Notes: generated from the sequence alone by a model not told the origin. A DNA stretch of 64,000 bases from Paragyromitra xinjiangensis (GCA_038503065.1 JBCAMK010000009.1:1984001-2048000); one strand, 5' to 3'; shown: positions 11,900 through 24,050, counted from the first letter of the stretch. Program-made: numbers and translations.

Positions 11900-12082
11900 G
11901 AATTATTAGATTACTGGGCTAGGGGTTTGGGGTTGGCTTTCCAACGTCAAACCCCTAGCCAAGGAACCCACTTCGCCCCTTTGTACCTTTATTCCATGTT
12001 CTTCATATTATATGCTTCATACAGAGCCGCCGTACATCAGACCAGCAAGCGTCAGACTCTGCAGAAACCGTATAGTTTCGAG

Positions 12083-12190
12083 CGATACCCCCGGGGAGGG
12101 TGGTGGCATCTATAGACGAGGCTGAAGGTCCTTTCCACCAATCAAAAGTTTCTATCCCTCCTGGTTCCGTGGGATCCCCCGGGGGCATCG
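12083..12190. repeat. Inverted repeat, 108 bp
   Basis: CGATACCCCCGGGGA at the left matches the complement of TCCCCCGGGGGCATCG at the right end. It lies 9 bases upstream of the MITE family 1 copy at 12199 and resembles the C/G-rich palindrome at 10265. Confidence 0.5.
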
Positions 12191-12198
12191 CCCGAAGG

Positions 12199-12437
12199 TA
12201 CTACGGGTGTAGGGGTAAGTCTGATGATAGGTGGCGGTGAACGTAAGAGTTCCCAATTCTCTTCCCCTTTCCACATCTCCCTGAGAAACCTGATAAAGAT
12301 GTTGAAGGATCAAGAATGCTATGTGCTAAACATTAAACTAAGTTAGTTGGTAAAAGTATGAAATTATAGCGAGCTTGAGTCCCTTGAGAAAAGTGCTTCG
12401 CCGCCACCTGTCATCAGACTTACCCCTACACCCGTAT
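12199..12437. mobile_element. MITE family 1, copy a
   Basis: The element begins TACTACGGGTGTAGGGGTAA, continues GTCTGATGATAGGTGGCGGTG, and ends in the complement (CGCCACCTGTCATCAG then ACTTACCCCTACACCCGTA). The interior carries CTGAGAAACCTGATAAA and CGAGCTTGAGTCCCT, which recur in the other copies. It is about 239 bases long and non-coding, so it would need a transposase in trans. Confidence 0.85.
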
Positions 12438-13195
12438 ACTTCACTTCCCCTCACAGCGCCACATGACGTCGTATCCACACCCCATCGCCCAATTCTTTAT
12501 AAAAATTGAGTCAGCTACAGAGCTATCTTCTACACTATCGAGTGGTCCCCGATTAATGTTATCCCCTTGTGTATGGACAGTTTAGAGGATGGAGTTGCTC
12601 ACGGGTGTATGGCGCCCACAGAGGCATGGTTGATTTTAAGTTTTTGTGGGCATCCCGAAAAAACCATGGAGTAACGTCTGCGTACCATTTTTTTTTAATT
12701 ATGAGTTTATTATAGCTAAAAAAACAATAGCTACAAAAGGATAGACCCTTTATGGGTATTCATCCTACGGCATGGATATGCTCCAGCCTGTCTGTGTACC
12801 ATGCATAATTCCTTGTGTATCTGAGCCTGAAAAGGTTCCAGCTATTTGAATACACTGTGAGCGACTCTATTGCTAGTAGGCTGATGAGTCAACGGTCGCA
12901 CTCCAGTCAACTGCTGCCCTTTTGGGCGCAGGGAACAGATGATTTATATAGGTCCTGAGGTGCTGTATAATTTGTATTCACTTAGAGTAACTTGCGCATT
13001 TTGAGACACAGAAAGCATAGTGCTGCTCTTCAGTCTACAGCGCTTCTAATAGGCCAAGCCATATACGGGTTTGTCCAGGCCAAAAACGGGCCAGGCCGGG
13101 CCAGTTATTGCCCGGGCTGGGCCGGACTCTCGTAGTTTTTGGTCCGGGTTATGTTTTTTCACACTAGTTTCTAACCTCATACCTATACTACAGTC

Positions 13196-13477
13196 ACCCC
13201 CGGCCTGATGATGGTGCGTCTGGTCAGTTGATGGACACGGGCCACCTCTCAGCTAGCGAGAAGGTTCGATTGGGTAAAACTTATGGTTGTACCCGGTCAA
13301 TAGGAAATCCACTGTAACAAGAGGGGAGTGACTACAAGATGCTGATATTCTAATTAGTCTGGTATTGACTATGATTTTCTTAATTACCACCTTGCAAACT
13401 TTGTTAAGGTGGCTCTATGTGCATTTGCGTGAGTATAATCAGGTCCGCTAACTGACCAGGCACGCCATCAGGCCGGG
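13196..13477. mobile_element. MITE family 3, copy a
   Basis: Ends are CCCGGCCTGATGATGGTGCG..GTCAGTTGA and its complement TAACTGACCAGGCACGCCATCAGGCCGGG. About 280 bases, no coding sequence. An inverted, diverged copy is at 24899-25140 and an isolated end near 52738-52790. Confidence 0.75.
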
Positions 13478-13951
13478 AGCGATTGTAGTACTATACAGCC
13501 TGCTGCCTATAGTACGGGTAGTGGATGATGGGAACGAGCCAATGAATTACAGCCACAGGGGAGCCGTTGCACCCAACATGGGAAGCCTAGGCTGCAACTA
13601 AATATGCCGAGCCAGGCCGGGTTGGAGGTTCTGTGGGCTGGTCTGGGCTGGGTCGAGGTAAATATAAGCCTAGGCTGGCCCATTGGAAGGCTTGTCTCAG
13701 GGCTCGCCCATAGCACGGCATTACAAGCTGTTACCCGGCCGCTGCACAAGTATAGGACGGGGCATCATTCAACCAGTATTTTTGCAACTTGAGGGAACTG
13801 ATCCGTGGGCCATACCAAACTATACTATCGTGGGTTGACAACCCCTTCCCTTGCACAGAACAGCATGGCACAGTAGAAACACCTGCCACCTGGCACAGAC
13901 CATATGGTCACACAGTAGCTAATTCTAACCGATAGGCACGGGTAGGACACA

Positions 13952-14302
13952 ATGTCTGACGCTTCAATGACTCATGTCTCCGATACCACAGCACCGGAGA
14001 CTCCCCTGGCGCTTAGAGAACACCAGCCACCCCCCGCCACGATTCTGGAGACTGTTCAAGTAGTTAGGACACCAGAGAGGGTGGGCAGGAGGGATCGAAA
14101 GGTAGATGAACACTTTAGCGAGTTGAAGAAGTGGCGAAGCAATAGGTCAGAGGCAGGATGGGTTCATGGAAACCATGGAGAGGAGGTTCCAAGAGTTCAC
14201 GGAAGCCACAGAAAGGAAGCACCAAGAGTTCATAGATGTGGTCAAGGTGAGCAAGCCATTCTGATATCATTGGATGAACAGATAAAAGAGTGGGAGAACT
14301 GA
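13952..14302 (+). pseudogene. Possible gag-like N-terminal relic
   Basis: From the ATG at 13952 the frame starts MSDASMTHVSDTTAPETPLA, a Ser/Thr/Pro-rich opening, and runs 116 codons. After about residue 65 the strongly heptad-like reading (FMETMERRFQEFTEATERKH) sits in another frame (from 14164), as if one frameshift had broken a longer coiled-coil protein. Openings and coiled coils of this type occur at the start of fungal retrotransposon gag proteins, but no zinc knuckle, protease or reverse transcriptase follows. I read it as a decayed fragment. Confidence 0.35.
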
Positions 14303-16820
14303 TCAGTGTCCGGATATATTAGGCGCTTTTCCAGTCAAAGTCAGAGTAGATATATCCTGCGACCGGTACGCCAGCTTCGGAGGTACATGACATCATCTTA
14401 GCCATTTTGCGCAGACGCAACCGTGTAAAGTAACTTGTGCTGACTATATCAGTGCTGCGTGTTTATATTAGTTATCTATTTATCTATTTATCTATTTCGT
14501 TTGCTGTTACTCTGTGAAGACATTAAACCTTATCCGTGATAGGGCCTTGCGGTGATATGCTCTTTATTTTTTCTGTTATATTTACCCTGACCCCTTTCTT
14601 TAAATCGATATGCGGTCGAGCGTAGGTGAGTGAAGATTATCTAGATACGAGTCTTAGTCAGCAGTAGACCGGTAATAATTTCTATGGATCCATTAGTATT
14701 GACTTCCGGCCCGTCGTACCTCTACTAAATCAACTATCCAATGGATACCTCTGCGCCAAATTGTATGCTCGGCAACACGCTTTTGATAGTGTGCTCGATA
14801 TCCATGAGACTTTCGTGAGAGGGTATTCAGCGTGGACAAAACTAGAAACCACTAGATCAGCATAGTCTATAGCCCATAGCATTTGGCGCTGGGAGAATAT
14901 TAGTTGACTGTATGAAAGGGAAAGCGGTATAGGTTTATGGACTTGTGGGCGTAACGGGGCAAGCAATAGGGCTTTATATAATGTATGGGTGCTGGCGGAG
15001 GTAGGATCCCAACTCAGTTGCTGCCCGGCAAAGTTGAAAGGAGATAAGGGCTGTTCAATTAGTAGTGTCAGTGCTGAGTTGAGTGAAAGGCCCTTTTGAC
15101 GTAGGATTACAACCTTTCCATCGGGTATGCTATTGGACTGTAGTTGATGCTTAAGAAGTAGCAACGTGTAACTCTTTGTCTGTTTTCAGGTACTCCTTTA
15201 CCTATTAAGGCTATTTTATCTAGTTAGTAGGAAGTATCCTAGCCAAGACGCGCCTTGGCAGTACTGTTCCCACGGGGGAGACAGGAATTTGCCTAGCGTA
15301 TCCAGGGTTAGGGTTTCCGAGTAGACTTACAAGATGTATGCTATACGCAGGGTATTTCCACTACTTATGCCTAAAATACAGATCTGGTCAGTTCCACTTA
15401 TGCTCTACCTTAAGTACCTGAAAACAGGTATGTGAATTTGCCCAACCAAGTCGCAAAGCGCTGCCGCGGTGCGAATCAAGAACTATTGCCACCCGAATAT
15501 ATTTTCAAGTAGTTATGGTAGAGTATAAGTAGAAATTTGCATAAACTAACTTTGTAGGTTGGTATCGACCAATAAGAGAATCCAAGCCACCTGAGCTTGC
15601 TTCCACGTGGACCTGCATGTGGGGAGTGATGTGCTTCAGGAGGCGAGGTCTGGGATGTCATGGTTCTGATCTGTATTTGCGCCACGGATATACGTACTAT
15701 ACGTTACCTTTTCAATGTGTTCTATTGCTGCAAGCGCTTGTGGGAACAATCCCCAATATGCGCGTACCTTGACGCGCAATCCAAAATGACGCATCTGCTC
15801 TGATTGGTATCGATTATGATGCATTTAGAGACTTTGCGTTGTCCTAGCTTTCGAGCGATAAAGTGGGGGCTGATCAGCGCTAATCAATTCTCACGAAACT
15901 GGAGCCGGGTCTATCTGCGTTAATGGCCTATTTAGTAGGGATCAAAAATGCTGCATTAACCGATGTCATGCTAAAGGATTAAGGGCAAGATAGTAAATCT
16001 ATCACCTTCAACGGAGGTTATGTCTGCTTAGCGCTTACCCGGAGAGCCAGCAAACACCTTATTTCAACCTCCTAGCGCGTTTTCAACCCGCACTGGGAGA
16101 ATTGGATCTCGAAGCCTTAACAAGTTGGCGTCGTTCTCTTATTCCCTGCCTAGTTGGAATGCCATACCGTGTAGACTTGAATCTGGCACCGAATTGTTAT
16201 AATTGCCTTTATGATTGAAGCGCCAATAGGTCGTTTGGTTTTAGCGGGCGTCTTGCCTTTAAAGGCAATTCCAACGTCTTAGCGCTTGCTTGAGCTTATA
16301 CTGTAACTTCATCATTAGCTTAATAAAGAACAACACAAATAAGCTCGGAATGGTTGGGGCAGACATTTACCGAAGAGTACGCCAGTGACGACTACCATAT
16401 GTTATTGTTAGGCTCTCAAATAACACTGTTCCTTGCGAGCTAGTACCCACAGGCCACTACGCCACCACTTTGTTCCTTCGCAATCTTTGAGTATGCACGG
16501 ATGCTGAGGCGGCACGATACTTATAACTGTTTTCCACAACTGGGTTCGGGTTGCACTTCCGGGGTCCGAGATCCTTTCTAGTATTCGGACATCCGGTGTG
16601 AAACCCTATCTCGATAACCCGAGCCGCGTCTGGCCAACCGGTTTGAGAAGTCAATAATATGCTTTTATTGAACTGACGCAACGCCTGCCAAGTGTCACGT
16701 GGCTTCGTGTCTTCCTGGCGCGCTCCCATCAGTACAAATTATCTTCCTCACCCATTTCCTCCTCCCGATAGATTTCATCGAGGAAGTAGCCAACCCACAT
16801 ACAAACCATTAACTCCTTTC
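14303..16820. other. Intergenic, nothing convincing
   Basis: Holds an 8-base microsatellite at about 14473-14497 and a 144-codon minus-strand frame (14730-15164) with no recognisable domain. Nothing else with terminal repeats or splice structure was seen. The last 100 bases are the CT-rich leader of the next gene. Confidence 0.4.
14473..14497. repeat. (TATCTATT)3 microsatellite
   Basis: Three consecutive TATCTATT units are read directly from the sequence. Confidence 0.9.
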
Positions 16821-19801
16821 ATGGCTGGTGGAAGGCCCTACCTCAAGCGGAAGCATCCTGCTGGAGAAGCTTTTATCAACAGCAAGAAACGAGCCGGAAA
16901 CCCACAAGATCCCAGAGTATCCAAATTTTCGATGGAAAACGGCGGAGCACCAGAAGAACTTCTCCAAGGCGCCACAGGCTCGATTGAAGCAGCTTCCTAT
17001 GCTCTGCTGGGGGTTGGTAAGGTGTGTATGCGGGACATAACACTGACGCGCACCCGGGGTACGTTTCTATACCATCAACATATTTCGGGAGTGATTGCAT
17101 ACAGTTGACACTTGATTCTGTCTAGGTACCCCCCGGCGGCATATATACACGACCCATGTGGAAGAGTTGGTTAATCTAATGCTTACGAGAGCTATTGGCG
17201 TTAGGCGCACTGTCCCTGAGAATTATATTATCCTTCTAGCACCACGCCAAGCTATTAACTCATGGGAAAGTGCGCATGGTATGCGGCTATCAAAGGACGA
17301 GGTTCTGGATATCAACGACTTCTTCGAAACCACACAATGTCAATTTGAAGTCCAAGATGGTCAGCATCGCCTGACAGCTTTGCGCCAAGCTGTAAACATT
17401 ATGGCAGATCGTGAAGGGAGAGATGAACGTTGGGTGGTACAGCAACTATGGTGGACGGCTTATATTTTTGATTCCGGTAAGTAATCTTGGGAAGACACTG
17501 AAGATTCCATTGTAGGCCGTAACACCTGTACCGGCCGATTTGTGGGTGTATTGCATATCGGTGGTTCTTTCCCGTCATTATATTTTGGGGCTAATTCGGC
17601 GTTCGGGTATCCAGACACCATCGATTTGCTAGATCTCGAATTGTTACGGATGAATGTATCCACACACAACAAGCCAGACACTGAAGCAGACATGTGGTTC
17701 AAGATTGACGCTATCCAGGCTTACGCGGAAGAACTCGACGGCACGCTGAAGGCGAAATGGGAAGATCTCGAAAGTCGAGTACTGACTCTGAGCACCATGC
17801 CTCGCAGATTTAAGGAGGTCTATGATGGGCGTTGGTCGCAAACTGTCCGGCGACTCCTCAAGTATCCTGCTTATCATGAGCAATATCATAGTAGCGCTTT
17901 CACACGTATCAACGTTCACCGCTGTCGCTTTGTAAGCATGATGAATTATTCCAGTTAAGGGTTAACATGCGCTTACCTCAATCATATCAATAGTTCTGGA
18001 ATCATACTTTTGCCGCTCTCGAATCTCTTCTTGCTGGTATCACTTGCAATCGTCCAGAGGTATTGACTTCTGAGAGTCTTGAGCTCCTAAAAACAATCAA
18101 GGTTCCACGTTCCGCGGACAGGATTGAATTCGTTTACGGAATTGAGCTCAGTACCAATTCACCGACCATGATAGATCGTCAACCAGGGCTTTTTAGTGAT
18201 TTGAGGAATAGTGATTATCACCGATCAGGGACCTACCTGAGCGAAAACGGGTTACGGGTAGAACTCAACAACTGGGATGAACTTCTTAGAATTAGCAAGA
18301 GTATTGGGGAGTTAGTCGATGACATTTGCTTTCACATTTGTCGTTGGGTAGATCCTCATTCGATGGCTGAGGATCGTAACGCTCAAAATAAGCCAAGTGT
18401 TGAGGCAATCTGGGAATCTGTGCTGAAGAAAGAAAACCCAAACCAAGGGGCAGAACTAGCGGACAAGTTCGGGCATACCGTCACCGCAATTGTTCGCAAA
18501 TTCGAGAAGACTCTGCGCAAATCGGAGAATATAACTTACCTAAAGAAAAAAACAATCGAAGGCGATGCTAGCAAGTACCGGGAACGGTTTACTGCTGAAC
18601 CTTGGCTCACGTTGCTACAAGAGACACGAGAAACATTTGGCAGACTTCGTCATCCATATCTTGCTATTCTTCAAGTACAGGTAAGTTATTTCTTTTCCCC
18701 CTTCTGCCACAGAACTAAGATCAAAACGTGGTATATTAGCTTTCATCCCCCCATTCGTGCTGCACAATCGACGATATAGTTTCGGCCGTCATAAAAGCAA
18801 TCCAGAAATTGCCTCCTATCTCGTCTAATCCATCCTTTGATTCCAACTCCTTTAAAGATCTGTACAAGAAGCTTAAACCGATGCTTCTCAGCTGGCAACG
18901 GCTATGGATGGAAAAGTTTCTGGAATCTGGTGCGTCTTCGGGTACCTTGGAGCAGATGAAGCTTGTAAGAAATCTCTTGACACGTATAAGTGCCCTTACC
19001 TCTACCCCAGAAAGTCACAACAGTGATCACGATGATCGCACGTTACGTAGGAATAGACGGGTTTATGAGGTGGCGTCACCCAAGCTGTATGCTCCCTCTA
19101 CGCCAGTGGGCACTGACTCCCCTCTGAACTCTTCCGAGCCCGGAGGCACTGAGTCACCGCTTATCTTTACTGCCCCAGGGGCAGTGACATATATTACCAC
19201 ACCATCACCTGAGCTTTCACCGATGCCTTTTCCCCTAGACCATCGTGGTGTTGACGCCGGTACCCTATCACCAACGCCTTGCGTTGCGCATTTGACGATA
19301 CCATCCACTGCCCAATCGGGATCACATAGTCCACTATGGTTTAATGAGTTTCATGATGGGGGTCTTAATCTTTGCGACTACTCCATCGTGGACCCTTTGC
19401 TCTCAGCTGTTTGTAGCCCTAACTCATCAATAATCCCTTCTTCCATACCAGAGACGGTACGTACCCTTCCCCTTACGATTTGCATGCATTTAGTTAAATC
19501 AAGACTATCAAATAGCTTAACATGGATGGACTAACCCCCCTGGCGATGCCCATGGTCAATATGAATATACTTGGGGTCCAACCTCTTGGCGGTAACACTC
19601 CTGCTCGCGTAGGATCTCCGGTTAAAGACACTCCTGACATTATTCAAGAGTCATCCTGTATTGGGCAAGGTTCGTTTTTCACTTTCACAAAAATTATCTC
19701 ATTAACTTACATCGAAACTTTACCTAGATATTCAACTATCCAACTTCGAGTTGGATCTCGACCATCTCATAGGCATGCTCGATGATCACATTCCGGGATA
19801 A
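16821..19801 (+). CDS. Gene A: ParB/DGQHR-like, DUF3723-like protein
   Basis: Seven exons give 864 residues: 16821-17016, 17126-17476, 17516-17931, 17994-18680, 18740-19456, 19516-19669 and 19728-19801. Every GT-AG junction keeps the frame. The N-terminus is basic (KRKHPAG, SKKR). Residues about 66-175 form a ParB-like unit: RRTVPENYI, then FEVQDGQHRLTALRQ (DGQHR at 143-147), then RWVVQQL. This order matches box II of ParB-type folds, the DGQHR domain of bacterial DndB, and, as I recall it, fungal DUF3723. A conserved block LLRMN...DMWFK follows, then a helical region (about 230-560) and a Ser/Pro/Thr-rich tail ending in an acidic helix (ELDLDHLIGMLDD). It is a diverged paralogue of the gene at 38470, sharing a phase-1 intron just after WVVQ. 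The 39-base intron at 17477 is unusually short. Predicted nuclear; biochemical role unknown. Confidence 0.8.
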
Positions 19802-20183
19802 CTTGGAAATTTCGGTTATTGGAAAAGCGGTTGGGAGGTTTATTCTTTGTTTCGGCGTTCTTAGTCTGGATAGCGTTTTTGGGGTATTATTTCACGAAGA
19901 AAGATCATATTAAGGGCTGGCGTTCATATGTACCTATATTTTAATATCTATCAGGGTTACCGATAAATAGCCCAGAAAGTAATTTGGTATTACGCAATCC
20001 ACCTTCTGAGCCTACTCGCGAGCCTTAGACAGAAATTAACTGAGGCTCTATATGAAGTTGTTTTTTCCCACCCCTATCATCATGCTTTAGCGGGGCGAGC
20101 CTACGAGCAATTCCCGCGAATATTTTCATCGGGTTGGGCTTAAGGGAATAATAGGCCATCTCGGGAGGTAAATTATCTGAGGC
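19802..20183 (+). other. Gap between genes A and B; candidate unplaced exons
   Basis: Three short open stretches look coding-like but cannot be joined with confidence. One overlaps the end of gene A and contains a hydrophobic helix (GLFFVSAFLVWIAFLGYYF, about 19837-19890). One reads LPINSPESNLVLRN at about 19957-20030. One reads HPYHHALAGRAYEQFPRIF at about 20069-20128. The last could be an upstream exon of gene B, joined by a GTTGGG donor at 20140-20150 to an acceptor ending at 20181. Confidence 0.3.
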
Positions 20184-22429
20184 TGGGGGGTTTGGGTTTA
20201 CTGCCTGCCCACACTATCTCGTGCACCTGAAGGGTTGAAAAGAAATACGGATACATGCATCTACTGGGGTCACGGGACTTCACGGAGGATTGCCGTCTAT
20301 CCAGCCACCAGCCTGCAATTAAACAAATTACTGACAGAACTGGGCGATCTCCACTTCGTGATTTTTCTGGTCGATAACTCTAAACCACCCGAAGCAATAC
20401 CAACTGAAGTGGCTCAAGCTCAAATGTGTGCGTTTCGTCTGAAAATTCCGCGGCTTTCGGACGCAATCTTGGCGTACGATCGTGTTCAGAAAGGAGAAAC
20501 CAATGAGCTCACCTGGTTACAATCAGCGCTGGGAAGGGGCGACAGGCGAGAGCAATGGGAAAGAGCAAAGGAGTTGATGAGTGTGGCCAGCACAGGGGTA
20601 GAGCTCACAGAAGGCATGGTGAGCAGGTTGTGGGAGTTTGTGGAGCAACACCGGCTATGGGAGACGGAATTTTTAATCCTTGACGAGGCGAAATTGAAAG
20701 TACGATTCGAGGAAAAAATTGCTCCTATGATCCGCTCACACAGTGCCAGATCACTCAAAAGGGCAGCAAATGCCATGGCAAGAGTAAGGGCTGTGTGGGG
20801 CACCCATTTGTCGGCATTGGAACCTATTCTACAGGGACACCTGGGAACAAACTTCACTAGACAATTGGCACAACTAGCTGAAATGATCAGGGATCCAAAT
20901 CTCGCGATACCGGTACTTGCTAAAGCATTATATGAGCGGCTTCAAAATCCAAGGAGGTCTTCACGTTCAGCCCAGAAACTCATGCCTAAAGATATTGAGT
21001 TAGCCAGAATGCTATATTCCCGTGGAGACACCTGCTTTGATGTTGCACTAGTTGGCATCCAGCCCAAGTTGTTGTCAGGCTCAACTATGGATAATTCTAC
21101 AACCACAAGGTAAGCAGTAAACCGCATATTAGGTATTCCGCTAGTCTAACTGTCATTGGTATTAGTCAAGGTGTAACCCCCGCTAGGCCTGGTATTTCAA
21201 GCGGCTTAGATGTCCCAAGCGAGTGCGATCTCATGGAAATCGCCACCGACATCATGCTGGGGGGCGGGGATACGGAGGATGGCGGCGACGGAGAGATAGT
21301 AGAGGAGGGGAACGATAAAAACGACGACGGAGAAGGAGGCGGTGAATGGATGGAAGGAGAGGACGGGGAGGAGGAGGAGGAGGAGGAGGAGGAGGAGGAG
21401 GAGGAAGAGGAGGATGAGGAGGAGGAGGAGGAGGAGGAGGGGAAGGGGCGAGAGGAGCCGGAAGAAGATGATGATGAAGGGGAGGAGGAGGAGGAGGAGG
21501 AGGAGGTGGAGGAGGAGGCGGAAGAAGAGGAGGCGGCGGAGGAGGAGGCGGAGGAGGCGGAGGCGGCGGAGGAGGAGGCGCAGGAGGCGGAGGAGGAGGA
21601 GGAGGAGGAGGAGGAGGAGGCGGAGGAAGAGGCGGAGGAAGAGGAAGAGGAGGAGGAGGCAAAAAAGGAGGAGGAGGCAAAGGAGGAGGAAATGAATGGC
21701 GTGGAGGAAAAGGATGGGGTGGGGGAGGAGGTGGGGGAGGACCAGGAAGCGGAGGAGGATGATCAGAAGGAGGGGAAAAGGGCAAAAAACCGGGGGAAAA
21801 AAACCTGGTTCGACGCTCAGGAGAAGGGGACCTTACAACAGCATTTGGAATCCCCAGAGCCCCCAATGTCTATTGATTCCGAAGATGAGCACCAGCAGCC
21901 TGAGCGGTCTAGTCGGGATTGCACATGCCGAATGGACAGTGTTGGACTCAAGCTGCCAGCTAGGATATCTCGTACCCGCGGATTATCAAGGAATGAAACC
22001 TCAAGATTCAATCTCCTCGGGGCAGTGATTCAGGATACCAGAAACTTGGATGATCTTTGTTTGAACCACTGGAGAATCCTGTCATCGGTGTTTGGTTTTG
22101 AACGGAACAAAAGCAAAGGAAAGCTTATGAGCCAAATGAGAGCATTGATCCGAAAGAGAGTATTCTGTCATACGTTGTTGGGAAAACATGATCCTCAAGG
22201 ACGGAAGCTATTGAACGCCATTAGGGATCGCATTAAATCCAGATACTTGGAGAAATACCCCTTAATGCGGAAAATACCCACTGGCAACCCGGACTCTGTA
22301 GAGAATACCTATTTTTATTTGAGAGACCACGAACTCACCGAGAAAGTGTGGTGTGATATTGATCCTCCTAGCGAGAGCGAGGCTGATTCTGATCTCGAGG
22401 ATCTAGAGCTGGCGGGGCAGGTAGAATAG
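20184..22429 (+). CDS. Gene B: orphan nuclear-type protein with giant poly-Glu tract (5' end uncertain)
   Basis: Two exons are clear: up to 21109 and 21166-22429, joined by a 56-base GT-AG intron, giving about 730 residues. The first exon is open back to 20181 but lacks an early ATG. The first in-frame ATG is at 20424, yet the reading upstream (TDTCIYWGHGTSRRIAVYP) looks coding, so an upstream exon is probably missing. The first 310 residues are mixed and helical (EQWERAKELM, MIRSHSARSLKRAANAMARV). Next comes an Asp/Gly-rich linker, then about 110 residues of almost pure Glu with a few Ala, encoded by GAG/GGA repeats (21366-21690). A basic stretch (GKRAKNRGKKTW) follows, then a compact C-terminal region (about 22000-22340) with KLMSQMRALIRKRVF and a final acidic tail (SESEADSDLEDLEL). 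Acidic repeats of this kind occur in histone- or RNA-associated nuclear proteins. I recognise no family. Confidence 0.7.
21366..21690. repeat. GAG/GGA trinucleotide tract
   Basis: A nearly pure GGA/GAG/GCG triplet run reads as poly-Glu in gene B's frame, poly-Arg in another and poly-Pro on the complement. It lies wholly inside gene B. Confidence 0.95.
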
Positions 22430-22794
22430 TAGCGTATGTGCATAAAATAGTAGTTTAGTAGCTGTGGAGTCAACAAATTTACATCTCTATATTCACGATT
22501 AATGAGGAATACCGTGAGGGGAGGCATCTGGGGTGTTCCGCTCATTTGGCCGCAGAGATTTAATAGTTGCTGTTGCCTTCCGATTCACAGGAGGTTGCGT
22601 GGACGCGAACTTCCATTGCCTATATCGAGGTATCACAGCATATATAGAAGCATATAGCAAAGACATATATGTAATTGATAGATGAAAATGATAGATCAAG
22701 ACGTCGGAGGGCAGCGACGTACAAAGAATATATCGATTTCACAATTCCCTAACCCTAGCAAATTATAAGCAAGCGCACCCATCACACTACTATC

Positions 22795-22992
22795 AAAGAA
22801 ATAAAACAGAAAAAAGAAGAGTAGGAGAGCAGAGAAGCAGAGAAGAATAGAGAAACAGATGAACAGAGATGAACAGAGAAGCAGAGAAGCAGAGAAGAAT
22901 AGAGGAACAGAGAAACAGAGAACAGAGAACAGAGAGACAGAAAAATAGAAAACAGAGAAACAGAGGAGAATAGAAAAAAGAGAAGAATAGTA
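22795..22992. repeat. Purine-rich low-complexity tract
   Basis: Irregular tandem copies of AGAGAAGCAGAGAAGAATAG and AACAGAGAACAGAG fill about 200 bases, opening several minus-strand frames made mostly of Ser, Leu, Phe and Cys. Confidence 0.85.
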
Positions 22993-23664
22993 CAGATAAC
23001 TGAATAACAAAACGCGCAAAAATAAAGAAACGCCAGTCCCTCCCATCCCCCACGTATCCCACCACAACGCCGAGCCCACAATTGAACAAAATAAATAGGA
23101 TGATTGGGGGGTGGAGTGAAAGGTTACAATCACCTAGTTGAATAGGACAGTTAGTTGATTGATCAATTATCCAACAGCAACTCCATGTGCTCAGTTGCGA
23201 GTGGGTGATCCATACACTCATTATTTCCAACCAAACTCCTTGTAAAATCTGTGTCTACAAAGCGGAGTACTGAGGTTTGGGGGGAACCCCAAGGAGTAAT
23301 AGGCACCCAGAAGGTGCCACTCCGCCTTCCCCAACCTATTTGCCTGGCTAAAAAACCTAGGCGTGAGAGGATGGGTCCTCCCATAGCGGTTGGTGGGCAT
23401 CTTGAATCCACGCCTCGGAGCCTCAGAGAAGGCTCTCCTCCTGATGTTGGCTTGGGCGACCGCAATGTTGCGAGCCCTACCAGTATATTAAATTAGTATA
23501 TAATCTATGGCTTGTATAGAAAGAAGCCTGGGAGCAATACCTGTGATTTATTTCGCGGTTATGCCCGCGTCCACGTGCCATTTTCGAATTTTTGTTTGCA
23601 ACTGAGTCTGGCGTTGGGTTCTAATTCAAGAGAATCGGCGAGGTTCTTATGTGTAGAAGCTATC

Positions 23665-23713
23665 GTACGGGGATAGCCAGAACCTCTGTGATTAATTGAT
23701 TGTGCCCGTACGG
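23665..23713. repeat. Pair of CGTACGGGG sites 43 bp apart
   Basis: GTACGGGG occurs at 23665 (context CTATCGTACGGGGATAG) and 23708 (context GCCCGTACGGGGCG). The spacing is exactly the period of the minisatellite at 11.2-11.9 kb, suggesting a short or decayed outlier of the same repeat. Confidence 0.6.
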
Positions 23714-24000
23714 GGCGTTCAAGTTTACTGCAGTTCCTCCTTCTCCAGGGGCCCCCCGGCATCCGAATTGGGCTTAAGTTGATATCATGTAGTCCGGTTA
23801 TGCTATTATCCGATGAAAATTTTCTTACGCTGGTGCCCGGGCCTGACACAGCTGAGGCGTGAATTTCCGAGTCAGGCCTTCCCGCTATTATGTCACATTT
23901 GTAGTCTCGGGATAAGCTGCCGCTCCCGCAGGATATTTACCCATACCCAGCAGAACCTGAGTTTCCAAAGGACTGGCAGTATCAATATAATCGGCTGAAG

Positions 24001-24050
24001 GATGAGAAGGTATCATTAATCAGCTAAGAGATGAGAAGGTATCATTAATC
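24001..24050. repeat. 29-bp tandem pair
   Basis: GATGAGAAGGTATCATTAAT followed by C occurs at 24001 and 24030. Confidence 0.85.

Noticed and set aside
14730..15164. 144-codon minus-strand frame
   Set aside because: No recognised motif and atypical composition; may be transposon debris but cannot be supported.
21252..21866. Proline-rich minus-strand frame and arginine-rich plus-strand frame
   Set aside because: Both are shadows of the GAG/GGA tract in gene B, whose frame continues into complex sequence on both sides.
22696..23230. Three overlapping Ser/Leu/Phe-rich minus-strand frames
   Set aside because: They arise from the AGAGAA low-complexity tract and have no conserved feature.
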